Part shown: positions 10,399-22,873 of the stretch, piece by piece
Position numbering within the stretch: position 1 is the first letter of the stretch
Layout of the letters: every line of letters starts with the position of its first letter
NCBI GenBank assembly: GCA_003665825.1
Contig: QPFY01000012.1
Location: forward strand, 868,001 to 932,000
Direction of reading: 5' to 3'
Length of the DNA: 64,000 nucleotides
Source: Microbotryum silenes-acaulis
Lineage: Eukaryota > Basidiomycota > Microbotryomycetes > Microbotryales > Microbotryaceae
Program-made: the position numbers and the translations under genes
The notes under the pieces: generated by a model
What the model was told of the DNA's origin: nothing
Seen by the model: the letters and a program-made list of their open reading frames with translations, nothing else
The model's database searches: none

Positions 10399-11335
10399 AT
10401 CCACCAGGACAAGAACCAAGGCTCGGACGAGCGCTTTGAATCCTCTTCGGAGAAGAACACCATTTAAATCTTTCTTTCACATATTCGTCTTTTTGGGGTC
10501 ATCTGAGGTATTATCTGCTTGTGCTTCTCTCGTGTACTTCTATATATATCTAGCATCAGCACGGCGCTTCCCTAGTATTGGAATATCGATGTTCCAACTC
10601 AACTGTACGAGTTTGACCAATGGTCGCTGAAAGAACTTGTTACTAGGAAGCTCACCTAGTGTCCATTGCCCTTCGGATCGTCTCTTCACGATGAGAGTAT
10701 TCATACATGACACTAATGTTCAAGGAATACCTACTGCGATAGGTACCCGGGGCGAAGACAGCTTTCAGAAATGCAATGCTTGCGCCAGCCGAAGACATTA
10801 CCTCGTCGAGCTCGCCAACATTCAACTCATCCGTGCAAGATGAAGGCGTGACTGCAGCTGGCATGATCCAGCTCTAAGACTGTGTGGATTTACTTGTATA
10901 GCGCTGCATAGGTTTCTGTCTGAGTGGGCAGATCGATGAAAAATTCGGTATCACGTTTTAAGTTTTAAGTCATAAATTCCAGCTAGTCTTGGTCAAAGAC
11001 AGAATCTAACAAACGCTAGATCCGCTGGACCACCATAACATGTCATATATCATACACCCATATTGTATACGGGCCATCGCCTCGCTGGGATTAGGACTGA
11101 TGCCCCCATGCTCGGGCATCGGCCACGCGGCCTAACCCCTTAAATTACGGAATGAGCCTGCACCATCGCCCATTGTCGGCATTTTTTTACCTTTCTCTAG
11201 CTATCCAGACTGAAGAAGGAAAAAATGAAGTTTGTATATAGGTACTTACCCGTACCAGGCTCGTGCTCCCTTTCTCGAGCAAAACCAGGGCACTGGTCCG
11301 GTGGGCCTCGGCTTTCCTGGGTTTTCTTTTTCTGG

Positions 11336-11366
<31 letters not shown>

Positions 11367-11468
11367 AGAAAAAACATGCATGTGCACTCAGCTCTAGGCA
11401 GTGACTAAGGATAAATATCAAGGGGTGGTCGGGGTTATTTTAGATGGTCTTGAAAGTCGGAGAGCAGT
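10399..11468. other. intergenic stretch with a 28-A tract
   Basis: No gene was recognised. The stretch holds the transporter 3' end, an AT-rich region near 10950-11060, and an uninterrupted run of 28 A at 11336-11363. That run could be a retroposed tail or simple slippage; no source sequence could be recognised upstream. Confidence 0.5.
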
Positions 11469-13603
11469 TTGTTCACGAGGTACAAGGGGAGTTTTGGAGC
11501 CCTGCCCGATCAGCCGGGGCCCTCACTCAGAGTGAGCAATTCGGGCGCCTCGTCGAGCGCGATCGTGAAGCGTGGCTGTGACGACTCTCCTCGCGAGCTG
11601 CTGTGCGACGACGACGCCTCTTCGTGCTCGTACAATCGACAGGGGGTGCTTCTCGACCAAACTACACGTCCTGAGACCCCTACTCTGCGCATTGGAGTGA
11701 CTCGATCGCCGTACACACCCCGCACGAGTCGTTCGTTCAGCTTGGCAACTCGTGGAAAGCTTGCGACCGGGCAGCGGTCAGTCGATGATCCTCTGAGCCC
11801 CACGCGTGCATGGAAGGTGTTCGGTCTTGTGCGATCTCAACTGATCATGTTGATCCTATCTGTCAGCTAGGTGTCACCCCGTCTGGTGGAGCCTACACCC
11901 GCTGGTAGACCTTGCTCCCTGATCGGCCGAACAAGCTTGACTTCGCATTGGGGAGATCGCACCACGCCTTGACACCTCGGCAGTGGCGGCGGAGCGTCAA
12001 CCGAGCTTCAACCGAGTCGCTCTTGGACGCAGTGACCAGGCAGGCGATGGGAACGACTCCACCCACTTCGACACCACCGCACTCTCAATCGATGTCACCT
12101 ACTTTCGATACTACATCCAGCACAACGCGGCTAGCCGGACCGACGAGCCCCATGACTCGGCGACGTCGGTCCAGTTTCGGTGGGGGCACCCCGACCGCGA
12201 GCACCGATATCTGCGTTCAACAAGCCCTCACATCGGACGAATTTGTTCAACGAAGGAAACGACGAGGAGGCGCCCCAGCCCTCGAGCATCAGAGTAGCGA
12301 CAGCGCCCTCGCGAGACAACCCTTGCTGAATCGAAAATCCATCGCGATACCCCCACCCAAACCCAGTGTTGGCAGCAGTCGTGACCTCGGCTACGGCGGC
12401 AAGAGTCCCGACGCGAACGGATCCCCCGCCCTCTTACTCTGTTCTCCGAGCTCGGCTTCGACCATCAAGGCGTCCATGTTCCCCCGAGCGGCGCCAGCTC
12501 ACGATGGGTCCGCGTCGGAACGCACAGGCGCCAAAGGACCCAAGCGCCAACCTGCGTCGCGGTCGTTCGGCTCCCTCCAACGCCCTCGGTCACGCCCGAG
12601 AAGTCCGAGGGCGATAAAGTGTGGTTCCGATTCGTCTTCGATTGCACCGCCGTCGCCATCATCCTCGCCCTCGCCCTCGCCCTCGCCCTCGCCCTCACCC
12701 TCGCCGTCACCGTCCGTCCTCTCTCGCTCCGGATCCCCGCAGCAAATCCACTCGGACGTGCACGTCCCTCAACGATCGATTTCAGCTTCGTCTTGTCCCG
12801 CCCCAAGGGGCGCCACACTGTCGCTAGGGCCTTCGACACCCGTACCCCTCACGTGCTCGATTCTGGCCGAGGGTCAAGTCGAATTGTCGACAAATCTGGT
12901 CGCGGTCGAGGTGCTCGCGGATTTGCAGTGTGGACGCAGCGTGACGAGCAGTGAATGCGGTGACCGGGATCGAGAACGTGATCACGACTTTGGCAGCGAC
13001 TTTTTCGTTTACGACTGCACGGCTCCTCTTTCGATTCCGGACGTGCCGCCGACCGATCCGGATTTCGCCGCCAAGGCGGGTGCCTCACTCCCTTCACCGC
13101 GCTCACCGACCTATGCCGGTCTGGTCCCTCTGCATCCTTCCGGACGATCCTCGACGATACGCAATCATACCGCTCCCCTACCTGTCAGTGATTTGGACGG
13201 TATGCGAGCGATCGACGAATTGCGCCGTTGTGCTTCAGCGAGCCCGATGTCGACGTCACCTCCGCACCAGGGCACCCTCGGTCTGTTCCTCTTGTCGAGC
13301 CTCGACAAGACTTCCGGGGACGGAGGCCGAGTGATTGCGTCTGGTCAAATGAGTAGGTCATCTTCGACCTCCCGATCGAGCAGGAACGCCCGCTTCACGT
13401 CAGGGGAGGAGAAGCGTTTGCGCCACGAATCCGATGCTGGCTCGGCTCAGACGACTTCACCCGATGGGTCCAAGGTGCTGCTCAAACGACCCCCCCTGCA
13501 TACCTACACCTCGTTCGAGAGTGCGTTCGACGTCGCTCCGCCACCATCGCCCCCCGCCAGTCCAGAGGGGCCGAACAAAGGTTGGCCGTGGCAGCGCTCT
13601 TGA
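11469..13603 (+). CDS. unidentified low-complexity, probably disordered protein
   Basis: I do not recognise the family. Two open blocks (11469-11816 and 11909-13603) join in phase 0 across a 92-bp intron with donor gtgttc and acceptor gtag. This yields SPTRAWK joined to TLLPDRPNKL. The product is rich in Ser, Pro and Arg, with a run of about eight SerPro repeats around 12655-12712. A few hydrophobic or acidic islands (SDFFVYDC, GTLGLFLLSSLDK) could be short linear motifs. The short C-terminus ends GWPWQRS. No ATG opens the first block; a real 5' exon, probably upstream of an acceptor at 11467, has not been located, or translation begins at an internal ATG near 12047. Regulatory or cytoskeletal scaffold roles would be guesses. 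Confidence 0.5.
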
Positions 13604-14054
13604 CCTTACCGACATGACATAGGACACACCCCCGTCCATTTTTTTTCTTTGCGTCCTTTCGACAATCTTGTTCCACTCTTTCGCTTTATGCCAAAGCGTC
13701 CACATCCTTGCTTGCTTCTCTTTGATCTGTCCCTATAGCGAGTTAAATTCTCACTTCAGATCGTCGTCAATTCGGACGAGCGGCTCTCCTCTCGCTGTTT
13801 TTCTCGATTGTTTCACATCGTACCAACTTCGTTCTGTGCTCCCCTCCCTCAATATTACAGTTTCGCATAGCATACATATTAGAATAATCCGAAGACATGA
13901 ATGACTTTCCGTGTGTGCCAATCTTTACTCTGCTGCCTCGCTCGTCCGACTCGCTTCATTCACAGGCAGCGCCGATGCAAACGGGGAAGAGGCCTGAGCT
14001 CATCGGTCTGTCTTCTCAGTCAACGCTTCGCCGCACTTTGCCCAGCCTGATAAC
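13604..14054. other. intergenic stretch, pyrimidine-rich
   Basis: Contains the 3' end of the preceding gene (T-rich near 13636) and the promoter/leader of the next. No gene or repeat was seen. Confidence 0.5.
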
Positions 14055-15563
14055 ATGTCATCCCTCTCGGACGTCTATCCTGACTCTTCCTCCTCGACCG
14101 CGACCATGTCCTCCCCCACCAAAGTAGTGGCCCCTGCTCTCCCCTCGAGCAGTTCGACTGCGGGAGCCACGACGGCCGCTTCCGATGACGTCGCGCCGCC
14201 GTCGTCGTCGTCATCGCCAGCAACGCCGACCGGCCCACCGACCATGCTTGAAGTCGTGGCGGGTGTCCAAGGCTCGCGAAGGAGGTTCATGGCGTGGTAT
14301 TTCGCTGCTTTCACTCTGGCTACAGCGGTTAGGATGGCTTGTTTCCACCCTGTGTGAGTGTCGAAAGCCTTGATCGCGGCACGGAACGCCCCAGGTCGAA
14401 AAGAAAGCGACCCGAACTGAAGCCGACTATCCCCGCTGTACGGAGGTATCGCACTCGCAGCATCTTTGGGGATTACCTCGCCAAGAACCTGGCACCTGTC
14501 GAGAGGGATGATGTCCGATGGGGCTACATCTTGCTCGTTCGCGCTTACGACCTCGCGCTCGGCGGTTATCTCTGGCCCAGGGTCGATGGGCTGGCCAAGA
14601 GGGATGGAGGTGAGTTCGAAATTTGAGGACTCGGTATTGAAAAGTCCTGATGTTTTGTTGTCTTCCTGGCACAGCTCTTTTTGGAGCGATCATTGCCTCC
14701 GTCTCGAGGATTGGTCTTCTCGTTTTTGAGCGAGCCTACTTCCTCCTGTCGTTAGTGCGACAGGCATCGGGCTCGTGCAAAAAAAGATCTCGAAACTAAT
14801 GAAAAGTTTCAACTGCATCCACGCCAGAACTGAGACGGTCTCGACCCTCTTTTTGATCGACCTCGTCTCGCTCATCGCCGCCTTTTCGCTTCTTCCGATC
14901 CTGCTCCCCCACTCGGTCGAACCACGCCCCACCTCGTCCGCCTTGATGCGCCTCGAGCGTCACCCCGAGCTCATCATCAACATTGCGCTCTCCATCGGTA
15001 TTTCGACCTTTGTGTGCGCCTTCCTCGGCTACGCAGTCGAGCGACTTGGCGCGCAGCAGTTCATCAAGGTCCGAACTCTTGAAAGGAGCGTCCCTTCCGC
15101 CCTTTTGGCGGACACGTTGACGCCCTTGCAGATGCTCGAAACCCCGACGGTCCCGATCCCCTCGCTCCGCCATTTCCTCGAACCTTTATCGATGCCGCGA
15201 CACATCACTCACTCCTTGTTCCTCTCCGTCCTGACGATTCCGTTCGTTTCGATCTTCCCTACGACCGGTTCGGTACGACTCGCGCTCATCGCCTTCCTCC
15301 TCGTTGCCCCTCAAACTGCGACGTTGCTCTGGGACGTCCTTCCTCTGCACGGTGAAGCTGCATTCTACGTCGGTGCATTCGAAGGCATCAAAGCCGCCAT
15401 CTCGTCCGCTGTTTCGGCATGGACGATCGAGGAACTTCGAGCGAGAAGGGAGAGGATCGAGACGGTGTACGCGGTCGCTTTGATCGAGGACGAGGATGAG
15501 AAGAGCTCGTTGTTGGTTGTGGCGGAGGGGACGGTCGAGGAAGAACCTGTTACGAGCACTTAG
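14055..15563 (+). CDS. multi-pass membrane protein of unknown function
   Basis: I do not recognise the family. Exons 14055-14353, 14461-14609, 14675-14750 and 14828-15563 sum to exactly 420 codons. The introns have donors gtgagt, gtgagt and gttagt; the last has a clear CTAAT branch site. The first 70 residues are Ser/Ala/Pro-rich. Hydrophobic segments follow: FMAWYFAAFTLATAV; GYILLVRAYDLALGGYLW; ALFGAIIASVSRIGLLVF; a long one starting TLFLIDLVSLIAAFSLLPIL; ELIINIALSIGISTFVCAFLGY; LFLSVLTIPFVSIFP; and LALIAFLLVAPQTATLLW. A cytosolic Glu-rich tail ends EEEPVTST. That gives about seven or eight membrane spans, consistent with an internal-membrane or plasma-membrane protein. Start ATG 14055; a second in-frame ATG lies 17 codons downstream. 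Confidence 0.7.
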
Positions 15564-15822
15564 ATCCTCCATGATCCATGGGCAAGGCATATGCGAGTCG
15601 CAGCTAAGTCGAAGGGATTGAACAACGCTCCATTACGAAGAGAAACAAATACGCATTCCATTCTATTAACAATGAAGTTCACGACACGATGACGGACAGT
15701 ATGATTGGTATCATTTGAATTGCCCATTTCCGTCTCAGAGACCCCAGGAACGCCGCTACAAAGTTGGAACCCATTCGGAAAGATCACTCCACACCATGAA
15801 CTACGCCCCATGATTCGCTCGC

Positions 15823-18562
15823 TTAGAGCTTAGCGACGGCCTTGGTTGATCGTCGGCCGTAGAGAGAGTCCAAAACGTCCTTGTGCAGCTTGTACACTTG
15901 AGGACGCTTGGTCTTGAAGGTCGGAGTCATGGTCTCGGATTCCATACCTGTGAGAGCAAATGAGGGGACGGTCAGGATTGCTTTTTCAGGAGGCGATGGT
16001 AAGCAAGCAAACGGGCAAGAACTGACTGAAGGGGTTCAAAGAAATGGCAATATCATCGCCGACGGCCTCGTACTTGAGCAAACGAGCTTGCTTGGCATAA
16101 GGTTCCAATAGCGCCGCGACGGCCTTGAGCACTCGAGGATCCTTGGAAGCCTTCTCCATCGCCGCACCATCACTCGACAACACCTTCTCCCCCGTGACCT
16201 TGGTCGCGAGAGCAGCGAAAGGTTCCGGATCGGGGATGACGAGACCGACCACGTGATCCTGGAGCGAATCGGCATGGACGTAGATCTGCATCACGAGCGG
16301 GCACAGCATGTACACGTTCTCGACTTTTTCAACGGCGACGTATTCGCCTTGGGACAACTTGACCAAGTTCTTGATGCGGTCGATGATCTTGATCCGACCG
16401 AGTTCGTCGATCAAGCCGATATCACCGCTGTGGAGCCAACCTTCGGAATCGACGGTCTCCTTGGATTTGGCTTCGTCCTTGAGGTAACCAGGGATAACCA
16501 TTTGACCGCGGGTGAGGATCTCGCCGCGGGGGAAAGGTCGGTCGGTGCTGTAGTAGGCCATGTCGGGCACGTCGATCAACTTGACCTCGACTCCCGGTTG
16601 AGGAGGACCGACGGTACCGTTCGGTGCGTGATCACCATCGAGGCACTTGACCGCCGTTCCGCAGTTCTCGGTCTGACCGTACCCTTCCGAAACCTCGCAA
16701 CAGAGCGCTACCTTGAGGAACGAGAGCACAGACGGGTTGATGGGGGCCGAACCGGTACCGATCACCTCGACCGAACCACCGAGTGCCATCTTGACCTTTT
16801 TGAAAATGATCCGATCCCAGAAAGCTGAAAGAGAGTGCAAGGAGAAGATATGCGGTTAGAAGGGTGTTCGTATGAAAGCTAACGGAGCAAAGCCCGTCCA
16901 ACTTACCATGCTCGTAGGTACCGTGGTGCTCGAGATTGTAAAGCTTGTCGGCGAAAGCTTTGCGGCACATCTTCCCCTTGAACCCAGGCGCATCGACAGT
17001 CGAGGCCTTGATCGCCTGGTAGACCCTGTTGAGCACTCGAGGAACGGACACGAGGAAGGTAGGCTTGAGGACGGCGAGATCTTCGAGGAGACGGAGGTTG
17101 TCGCCACAGTGGTAGCCGATCGACGAGCCGGCGGCGAGCGCGACGTCCTCGCAAAATCGTTCGTAAATATGGGATAGGGGCAAGTAGGAGATGAAGATGC
17201 CGCCGGAGCGGAATCTCGATCCGTGCAAGTTGACGACCGCGGCCGAAGCGAGCGACGAGTGCAACAAGATCGCACCCTTGGGGTTGCCGGTCGTGCCTGC
17301 AATAGAGCAAAAGAGATTAAAAAGTTCAGCAAGATGATGAGTAACCTAATCACGCTTGGATATCAGCGTGCGCACTGACCGGAAGTGTAGCAAATCGAAG
17401 CCATGTCCTCGGGAGCGGGAGGGTTGAAGGGAAGGATGTTGGCCCGTCCGAGGGCCTGCAACTCCTCAATGTCGAGCACGGTGATGCCGAGCTGTTCACC
17501 CCACGCCTTGAGAGCGACCTCGCTCGATGCACCGGGGCGCGAGGGGGTAATCTCCGACCAAGTGTCCATGCTGATGATGGCCTTGAGTCCGGGGCACGCC
17601 TTGGTGCCGAGTTGGAGCAAAGCCGGGATATGGTCCGATGCGGCGATGACGACGCGCACTTCGGCATGGTTGATGCAGTACTCGACTACGGAAGGACCGA
17701 GCGTCTCGTACAGACTGACCGTCACGAGCGAGTAGGCCGAGCACGCCTGGGACGCCCATTGCCATTCTGAGCCAAGCGCGGACACCGAATTGAATCGAGC
17801 GGCCGGTGAGCATTTTCGGGTGTCACATGTGTAACACCGGATCAAAGGAGAGCGGTGATTCGAGTCAGCTCGTCTGTAGATGTGTCGCGCGGCGCGCTCT
17901 CGGTGCCGGCCTAGCAAAATTCGAAGAGACTCCAAAGTAAGCTCTAGTACATACCGGGACGGTTGGGCGACCAAATGCCGACCGAGTAGCCTTTGGCGGG
18001 AACGCGGTCGCCGAATTTACCTTGGCGCTGGAGCGCGACCAAGCCACTACCGACCTCGGTACGGCGCTGGTCGACGCGGGCGTAGGTCTCCCAGACGTAG
18101 TACTTGGCCCAGTCCCCGTTCTCCCAGGGGCGTCGACCGAGGCACGGTTCGTTTGGTTTGCTCGCGAGGCCAATGTCGAAGCACTCCTTGGCCGTACGCG
18201 GGAACCTCGGGTCGCTAGCCGGGGTGGGCAGATGGGGGAACTGCGCATTGACGTAGATCGGCGTGGCGCCTGGCTTGGCCGATCCGGGGATGGCCTATGG
18301 ATCAAGAAGTAAATAGAGTCAGTCGCGCGTGTGGTGCAGAGGTGGTGAGGGGCCGAGAGCAGTGGTGATCTCGACTGGGACCCGGGGCCACCGCGACGTG
18401 GAGGCGTTTGGTTGGAATTGCACGCCGAGGCACCGGCTGCTGGACGTCCCCAGGCCGAGCCAATTTCTGATCACGGAAACTCACAATACCATGAGCTTGA
18501 CGCGCAACATTGAAGTTCTCCGGAGCAGGGATCGGGAATGGGTTCTCGATGGGGGCGGACAT
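15823..18562 (-). CDS. long-chain fatty acid-CoA ligase (acyl-CoA synthetase)
   Basis: Activates long-chain fatty acids to acyl-CoA with ATP (AMP-forming), feeding lipid synthesis or beta-oxidation. Exons on the minus strand are 18485-18562, 17955-18294, 17380-17766, 16907-17296, 16027-16824 and 15823-15947. They total 706 codons, the usual length for the Faa1/Faa4 class. Motifs: P-loop YTSGTTGNPKGA, PLSHIYER, the adenylate site EGYGQTE, GWLHSGDIG, the hinge KIIDRIKNLVKLSQGEYVAVE-type region, and the C-terminal LTPT-like segment (METMTPTFKTKRPQ region). No signal peptide. The N-terminus is short and polar. The intron at 17767-17954 (188 bp) is longer than its neighbours, and the one at 18295-18484 uses a TAG acceptor. 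It may act at the ER, lipid droplets or peroxisomes; the C-terminus (VAKL) is not a strong targeting signal. Confidence 0.93.
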
Positions 18563-19243
18563 GGTCGTTCAAAGAGTACTGTTAGGAAGAGGAGGTGGAC
18601 GGGGGTGTGGAGCAGAGGAGGGCTAGAAGTCAGCGGTCTGGGGTACGCGCATCTCAGATCGAGAAGCACCCCCGGCTCGGCAGCAACCGGTCCCGGCGGA
18701 CCGCAGCCGCGTAAGAGCACAGGCTGCAGCATGCAGCAGGCTGCTGGGCTCGGCACGGGTTTGTGGGCGATGGGCGCCTTCAAGGGACCGTCACTGGTCC
18801 GTCAGTTCAAACTTCAGGCTCAGCAGTTCACAACGGTAGAAGCTGATCCATACAGACCACCAAGATGTTGAAATGCATCGTCCAAGAAATAGATCACCAA
18901 AGCATCTAATCGTAAAATTGTAGTCTCTGATCTTCATGGTGGGTATCGATCTGTCTCACGATTTGGATCGACTCGCTCATTCCAGCAGGGTCAGCCTGTC
19001 AGGATCATTCTTGGAAATCCAGAGAAGGCGAGAGCATAAAAAGGAAAAAGACGTAGCTGATATATTTTTTAGAAAATGTCCGGTCAATGATCCTTATCCA
19101 TCCGTGAACTGGGCCGAGTCAGATCCGATTCAATTTGTGGACGCGACGCGAGGCGATTCGCTCCCCCATCGTCGTCTCTGTGCTCGACCGCAGAGCTCAA
19201 CTCAGCTCAGTTCACCACACACCACACCCAGCGGCTGCTGACC
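18563..19243. other. divergent intergenic region between acyl-CoA synthetase and SWC2
   Basis: Holds two divergent promoters. No gene was recognised. A CTC/GAG-rich segment lies just upstream of the SWC2 start, and no obvious TATA box was found. Confidence 0.5.
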
Positions 19244-21533
19244 ATGGCACCTCGTCGTCGCGTCTCTAAGGGCAAGAAGGCCGTCTCTCCGTCACCACCA
19301 CTAGTACCGGAGGCAGAGGAACAAGAGGATGACAAAATGCAAGTCGATGAAGCTGGTGCAGGAGATGGATCGGATGAGAACGACGACGATGAGGATCAAG
19401 ACGACGATGACTCCGATTCGAGCGATGGCGAACCTGTCGTACCACTACTGGCCGGGCGAGAACGACGTGCGAATGCGGGTAATCGAATGGCAGCACTGTT
19501 GGAGGATGAGGCCCAGGCGGAGGTGGAAGAGATGTTCAAGGAGGAGGAGAACGATATCGAGTTTGAGGCAAAGTGTCAGTCCGGGATGAGCTCGAGATCG
19601 GCTGCCGATGCGAAACACGATTTCCCAAGAGAGCTGACTGGGCGACGGGTATGATGACAGTTGAAGAGGATGTATTCGATTCGGATTTCGGATCGACCGA
19701 CTCGGATGCGGACCAGGAAGACGACGAAGAAGCCGGCGAACGGCAACTGCAACGCGAGGCAAAGGTACGACTACACAGTCCTGATGCCTCGAATGGGACA
19801 CAGTTAACCATTTTCATACCATCACTCAGGCCGCAGCAAAGGCCAGCAACAACAAGAAGAAGGCCAAAAAGGCCTACACGTCGCTCGCACCCGCGTTCGC
19901 TCGACAGACCAAATACCAACAAAAGGCCTCCGCCGTCGCTTCGACCTCGGCTTCGACCCTCGATGGCAATGGGACTTCAACACCAGGAGGGGGAGCTTTG
20001 ACGCCTGAACTCTCGAATAGGAACAAGCGCCGAAGAGGCTGGCCTGATGGGATCGATCCGGCGTTCTTGATCCCTCAGCGCGAAAGCTCGAGGCGATCGG
20101 CTGTCGCTTTCAAGGAGAGCGTCGAGGAGAGGCTGAAGGAGTCTGAAGAGCGGAGGGTCAGTACTACGGTTTTGAAGAGCGTCGATCCTTGTCTGATCTC
20201 CTTATTCATCCACTATTACCTGCGCTACTCACCAGGCCACGCTGCCCAAGCCATCCAAAAAGACCCAGCAAAACCTCACCCAAGCCGACCTGATCGGCGA
20301 AGCGCTCGAAACGGAAGAGATCAACCGAGCCTCCCTCCTCGCCTTCTACGCCGCCGAAGAAGACCGTCGTGCGGCCGAACGTGTGATTGGACAACGTTAC
20401 GAGATCATTGGACCCAAGCTGATCGAATTGAGTCGGCGCGAAGGAGGACTCGAGGCGCCGAATTCACCGGGGAAACGAAAGGGAAAGGGGCGAGCGATCG
20501 ATGGTGGGGCTACGACGGTGCGGTCTGGAGAGAGTGGGAGGCGGAGATTGATTGAGGTGTTGGGTGAGGCTGGGAAAGCGGGTTGGAAGCCTGGGGAGGC
20601 GGAAGGGTTGAAGGCGGCGCAAGAGGCGGCGGAGAAGGAAGGGACAACGATGGACAAAACCAGGCAAATCCTCTCGCCGGACAAAGGGGTCAAGTCCGCA
20701 GACATGTGCGGAACAGATAAAAATACACCGCCTGTACCAGATGACAAGTTCGAGCCTCAACCATCAGCGGAGACAAAGATGGAAGCGCTCGATCCACCGA
20801 CCGTGCCGATCATGACGGAAGCAAACGGAGTCGTCCCGATCATATCGGCGGCCCCCAACGCAGGACCAATGATCACACCAGCTCCGGACCCCGTCGTCGC
20901 GGCTCCCTACTTCGCTCGGAACTACCTCATCTTTGACGAGTTCGTTGGCGCCACGGTCGGAGACGAGATGGAAGCGCTGTTTGGCGATCATTGCGATTGG
21001 GATACAGCCAAATCGGTGACGCTTGAATCTAGTCAGTCTGCATAGCCTACTTCACCCACGACATCCCCTTTCATCGCTCATGCTGATCTGTTCATCCCCC
21101 TTCATCTCCCTCAGATCGTCGTCCCAAGATTTGCCCCATCACTGGCCTATCAGCCAAATACCGTGATCCACGCACCATGACCCCGTACGCCAACAAATAC
21201 GCCTACGACGTCCTAACTCAAATCCTCTCCTCAACCAAGACCGCAGAAAGGGCCGGGGATACGAAGCATGTTTTTTCATGGAACAAGACGCTGGGTGCTT
21301 ATTCGGGCGTCATCGGTTTGGGCAAGTTGCACGTCGATGTGGGGGCGAACGCGGGTGCTCTCGCTCCGATCGTTGGGACGATTGAGAAAGATCCCCTTAC
21401 CTTGCACGAGCAAAGTAGCGTCCGAGCTACCCAGACATCGACTTCGACGGGTCCTGCTAAAATTCCGAGAACGAGCACAGGGTACATGGGTGTTGGAGGG
21501 AGGAACGCCAAGAAGAGGGAGGATAATGAATAG
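19244..21533 (+). CDS. SWC2: SWR1 complex subunit Swc2 / Vps72 (YL1 family)
   Basis: Swc2 is the histone H2A.Z-H2B binding subunit of the SWR1 chromatin remodeller. Exons 19244-19574, 19661-19764, 19830-20156, 20236-21031 and 21115-21533 sum to 659 codons. The N-terminal acidic region contains the YL1 signature (PLLAGRERRANAGNRMAALL and EEDVFDSDFGSTDSDADQED). A Lys-rich segment (KKKAKKAYTSLAPAF) follows. The C-terminal YL1_C domain is clear: NYLIFDEFVG, then CPITGLSAKYRDPRTMTPYA and NKYAYDVL, the last split by intron 4. The region from about residue 330 to 430 is low-complexity and lineage-specific. Start ATG 19244 follows a CACC-like context (gaccATGG). Nuclear by family. Confidence 0.93.
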
Positions 21534-21756
21534 TCGCTCGGGACTTGTGTAGCGGATTTGGAATAATCATTCATACCCCACACGTTCACAAACAAAAAAA
21601 ATAAAATCACGACAATTGGTGGGGAGTCTTTCCGATGTACAAGCAAGGTTGTCTTGTAGGGGTGGCAAGGTCGTCCAGGTCGATTTCGTCCAGAGAGAGA
21701 GTCACGCCAAGTCCATCATCCAATCTTGCAGTTTCCTTCCGAAGTTGCCACGATGA

Positions 21757-22283
21757 TCAAGCACGCTTTTTGTTGGGCGCGGCCGTGCCAGCCTTGTTAC
21801 CGGCGAAGAGCGAGTAGGCGACGAAAGCGGCTGTGTGTGATCAAAAGACGGGAGTGGGGTGAGTTGACTGACTCACGTGATCCGCATGAAGGGCCGAGGA
21901 GCGGACTCACCAAAGAGGACGCCGATGATGACCGCGTTGTCTGAAGGAGGGAAAGTTTTAGAATTAGAGCGGTCGTTAGTACCGTATACATCGGACAAGT
22001 CAGAGCGAAGAGCCTAGATCTACGTCATCGCTCGCTCCCTGCTCCTCCTTCCCCCACTCGCCACCCCTTTCCTCTCAAGGGGTACCTTTCGTCCCACTGG
22101 CAGCAGGCACTCACGCATCAAGAACGACACCACATCCTTAGCCAACCCCGCGATTTGTTCTACGATGGAGACGATCAAATGCAAAAAGTGTTGCACCAAC
22201 GCGAGGATGGAGGTGATGATGCCTTCGAAGAAGGAGAAGATGGAGTTGACGAAGTCGCCGACGGCGTGGGTGAGGGAAGGCAT
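21757..22283 (-). CDS. small two-pass membrane protein, 90 residues
   Basis: I recognise the general type but not a function: small hydrophobic proteins of this organisation are common in basidiomycetes. Exons are 22115-22283, 21911-21940 (only 30 bp) and 21757-21830, totalling 91 codons including the stop; the longest single open frame would be cut short. Residues about 12-55 form an amphipathic to hydrophobic stretch (FVNSIFSFFEGIITSILALV and QHFLHLIVSIVEQIAGLAKD). A second hydrophobic helix follows (NAVIIGVLFAAFVAYSLFAG), then a basic tail ending NKKRA. The introns have canonical gtgagt donors and CAG acceptors. ER or Golgi membrane location is an inference from the basic tail. Confidence 0.75.
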
Positions 22284-22873
22284 GGTGTTTTGTGCGGGGG
22301 AGGCTAGAGTGTGTAGTTTGATTTAGGTTATGTGGCTTGTAATAGCACGGGCAGTTTGACTGATAATGGAAAGAGAAGGGGAGGAAGGAGCGAAGGAAGG
22401 AGAAGGGCAGCGACCCCTCGCCGGCCTTCGACCGACGTCATCGCGCCGGTTGCACCACAGTCCCGGGCGTCCCAAGCGAGCGCGCGACGCTTCGGCCCGC
22501 CCCATGACACGCCTCACGTGATCGGATGTGCTTGATCCGCTTGAGCCGCGACCATGTCGCACGCACTGACTACCCAATCAGTCAAAGTAGAAAAAGAAAG
22601 CCACTAATATCTGCATGTACTAAGATAAAACTACGAAGATCTTCTGCTGCTACTGAGCATGAGATGCGAAGGCTGCCACTCCGGGCGTGGCGAGCGCTGA
22701 ACATGGCACAAAGAAGTGTAAAGTTGCGGGTTGGGAACAAGCGGTGTGCGAAGAAAGGATGCGAGGTCGAAGAACAATGCTGCACTTTGTACTGCTGGGT
22801 TGCGGGGTGCGGTTGCGGATAAAGAAATGAGTCGGAAAGGTCCTGAATCGGTGGATGACAGCGCGAGCGACAG
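22284..22873. other. intergenic stretch
   Basis: Upstream region of the small membrane-protein gene and 3' end of the phosphatase gene. No gene or repeat was recognised. Confidence 0.5.

Noticed and set aside
9349..10419. 356-codon minus-strand open frame
   Set aside because: It is the antisense shadow of the transporter remnant, rich in Asp/Glu/Gly, with no family; GC-rich codon bias opens the complementary frame.
11050..11180. tRNA-like or SINE-like segment with GGCC..GGCCTAA
   Set aside because: A partial A-box resemblance, but no closed cloverleaf or B-box; the 28-A tract lies in the wrong orientation to be its tail.
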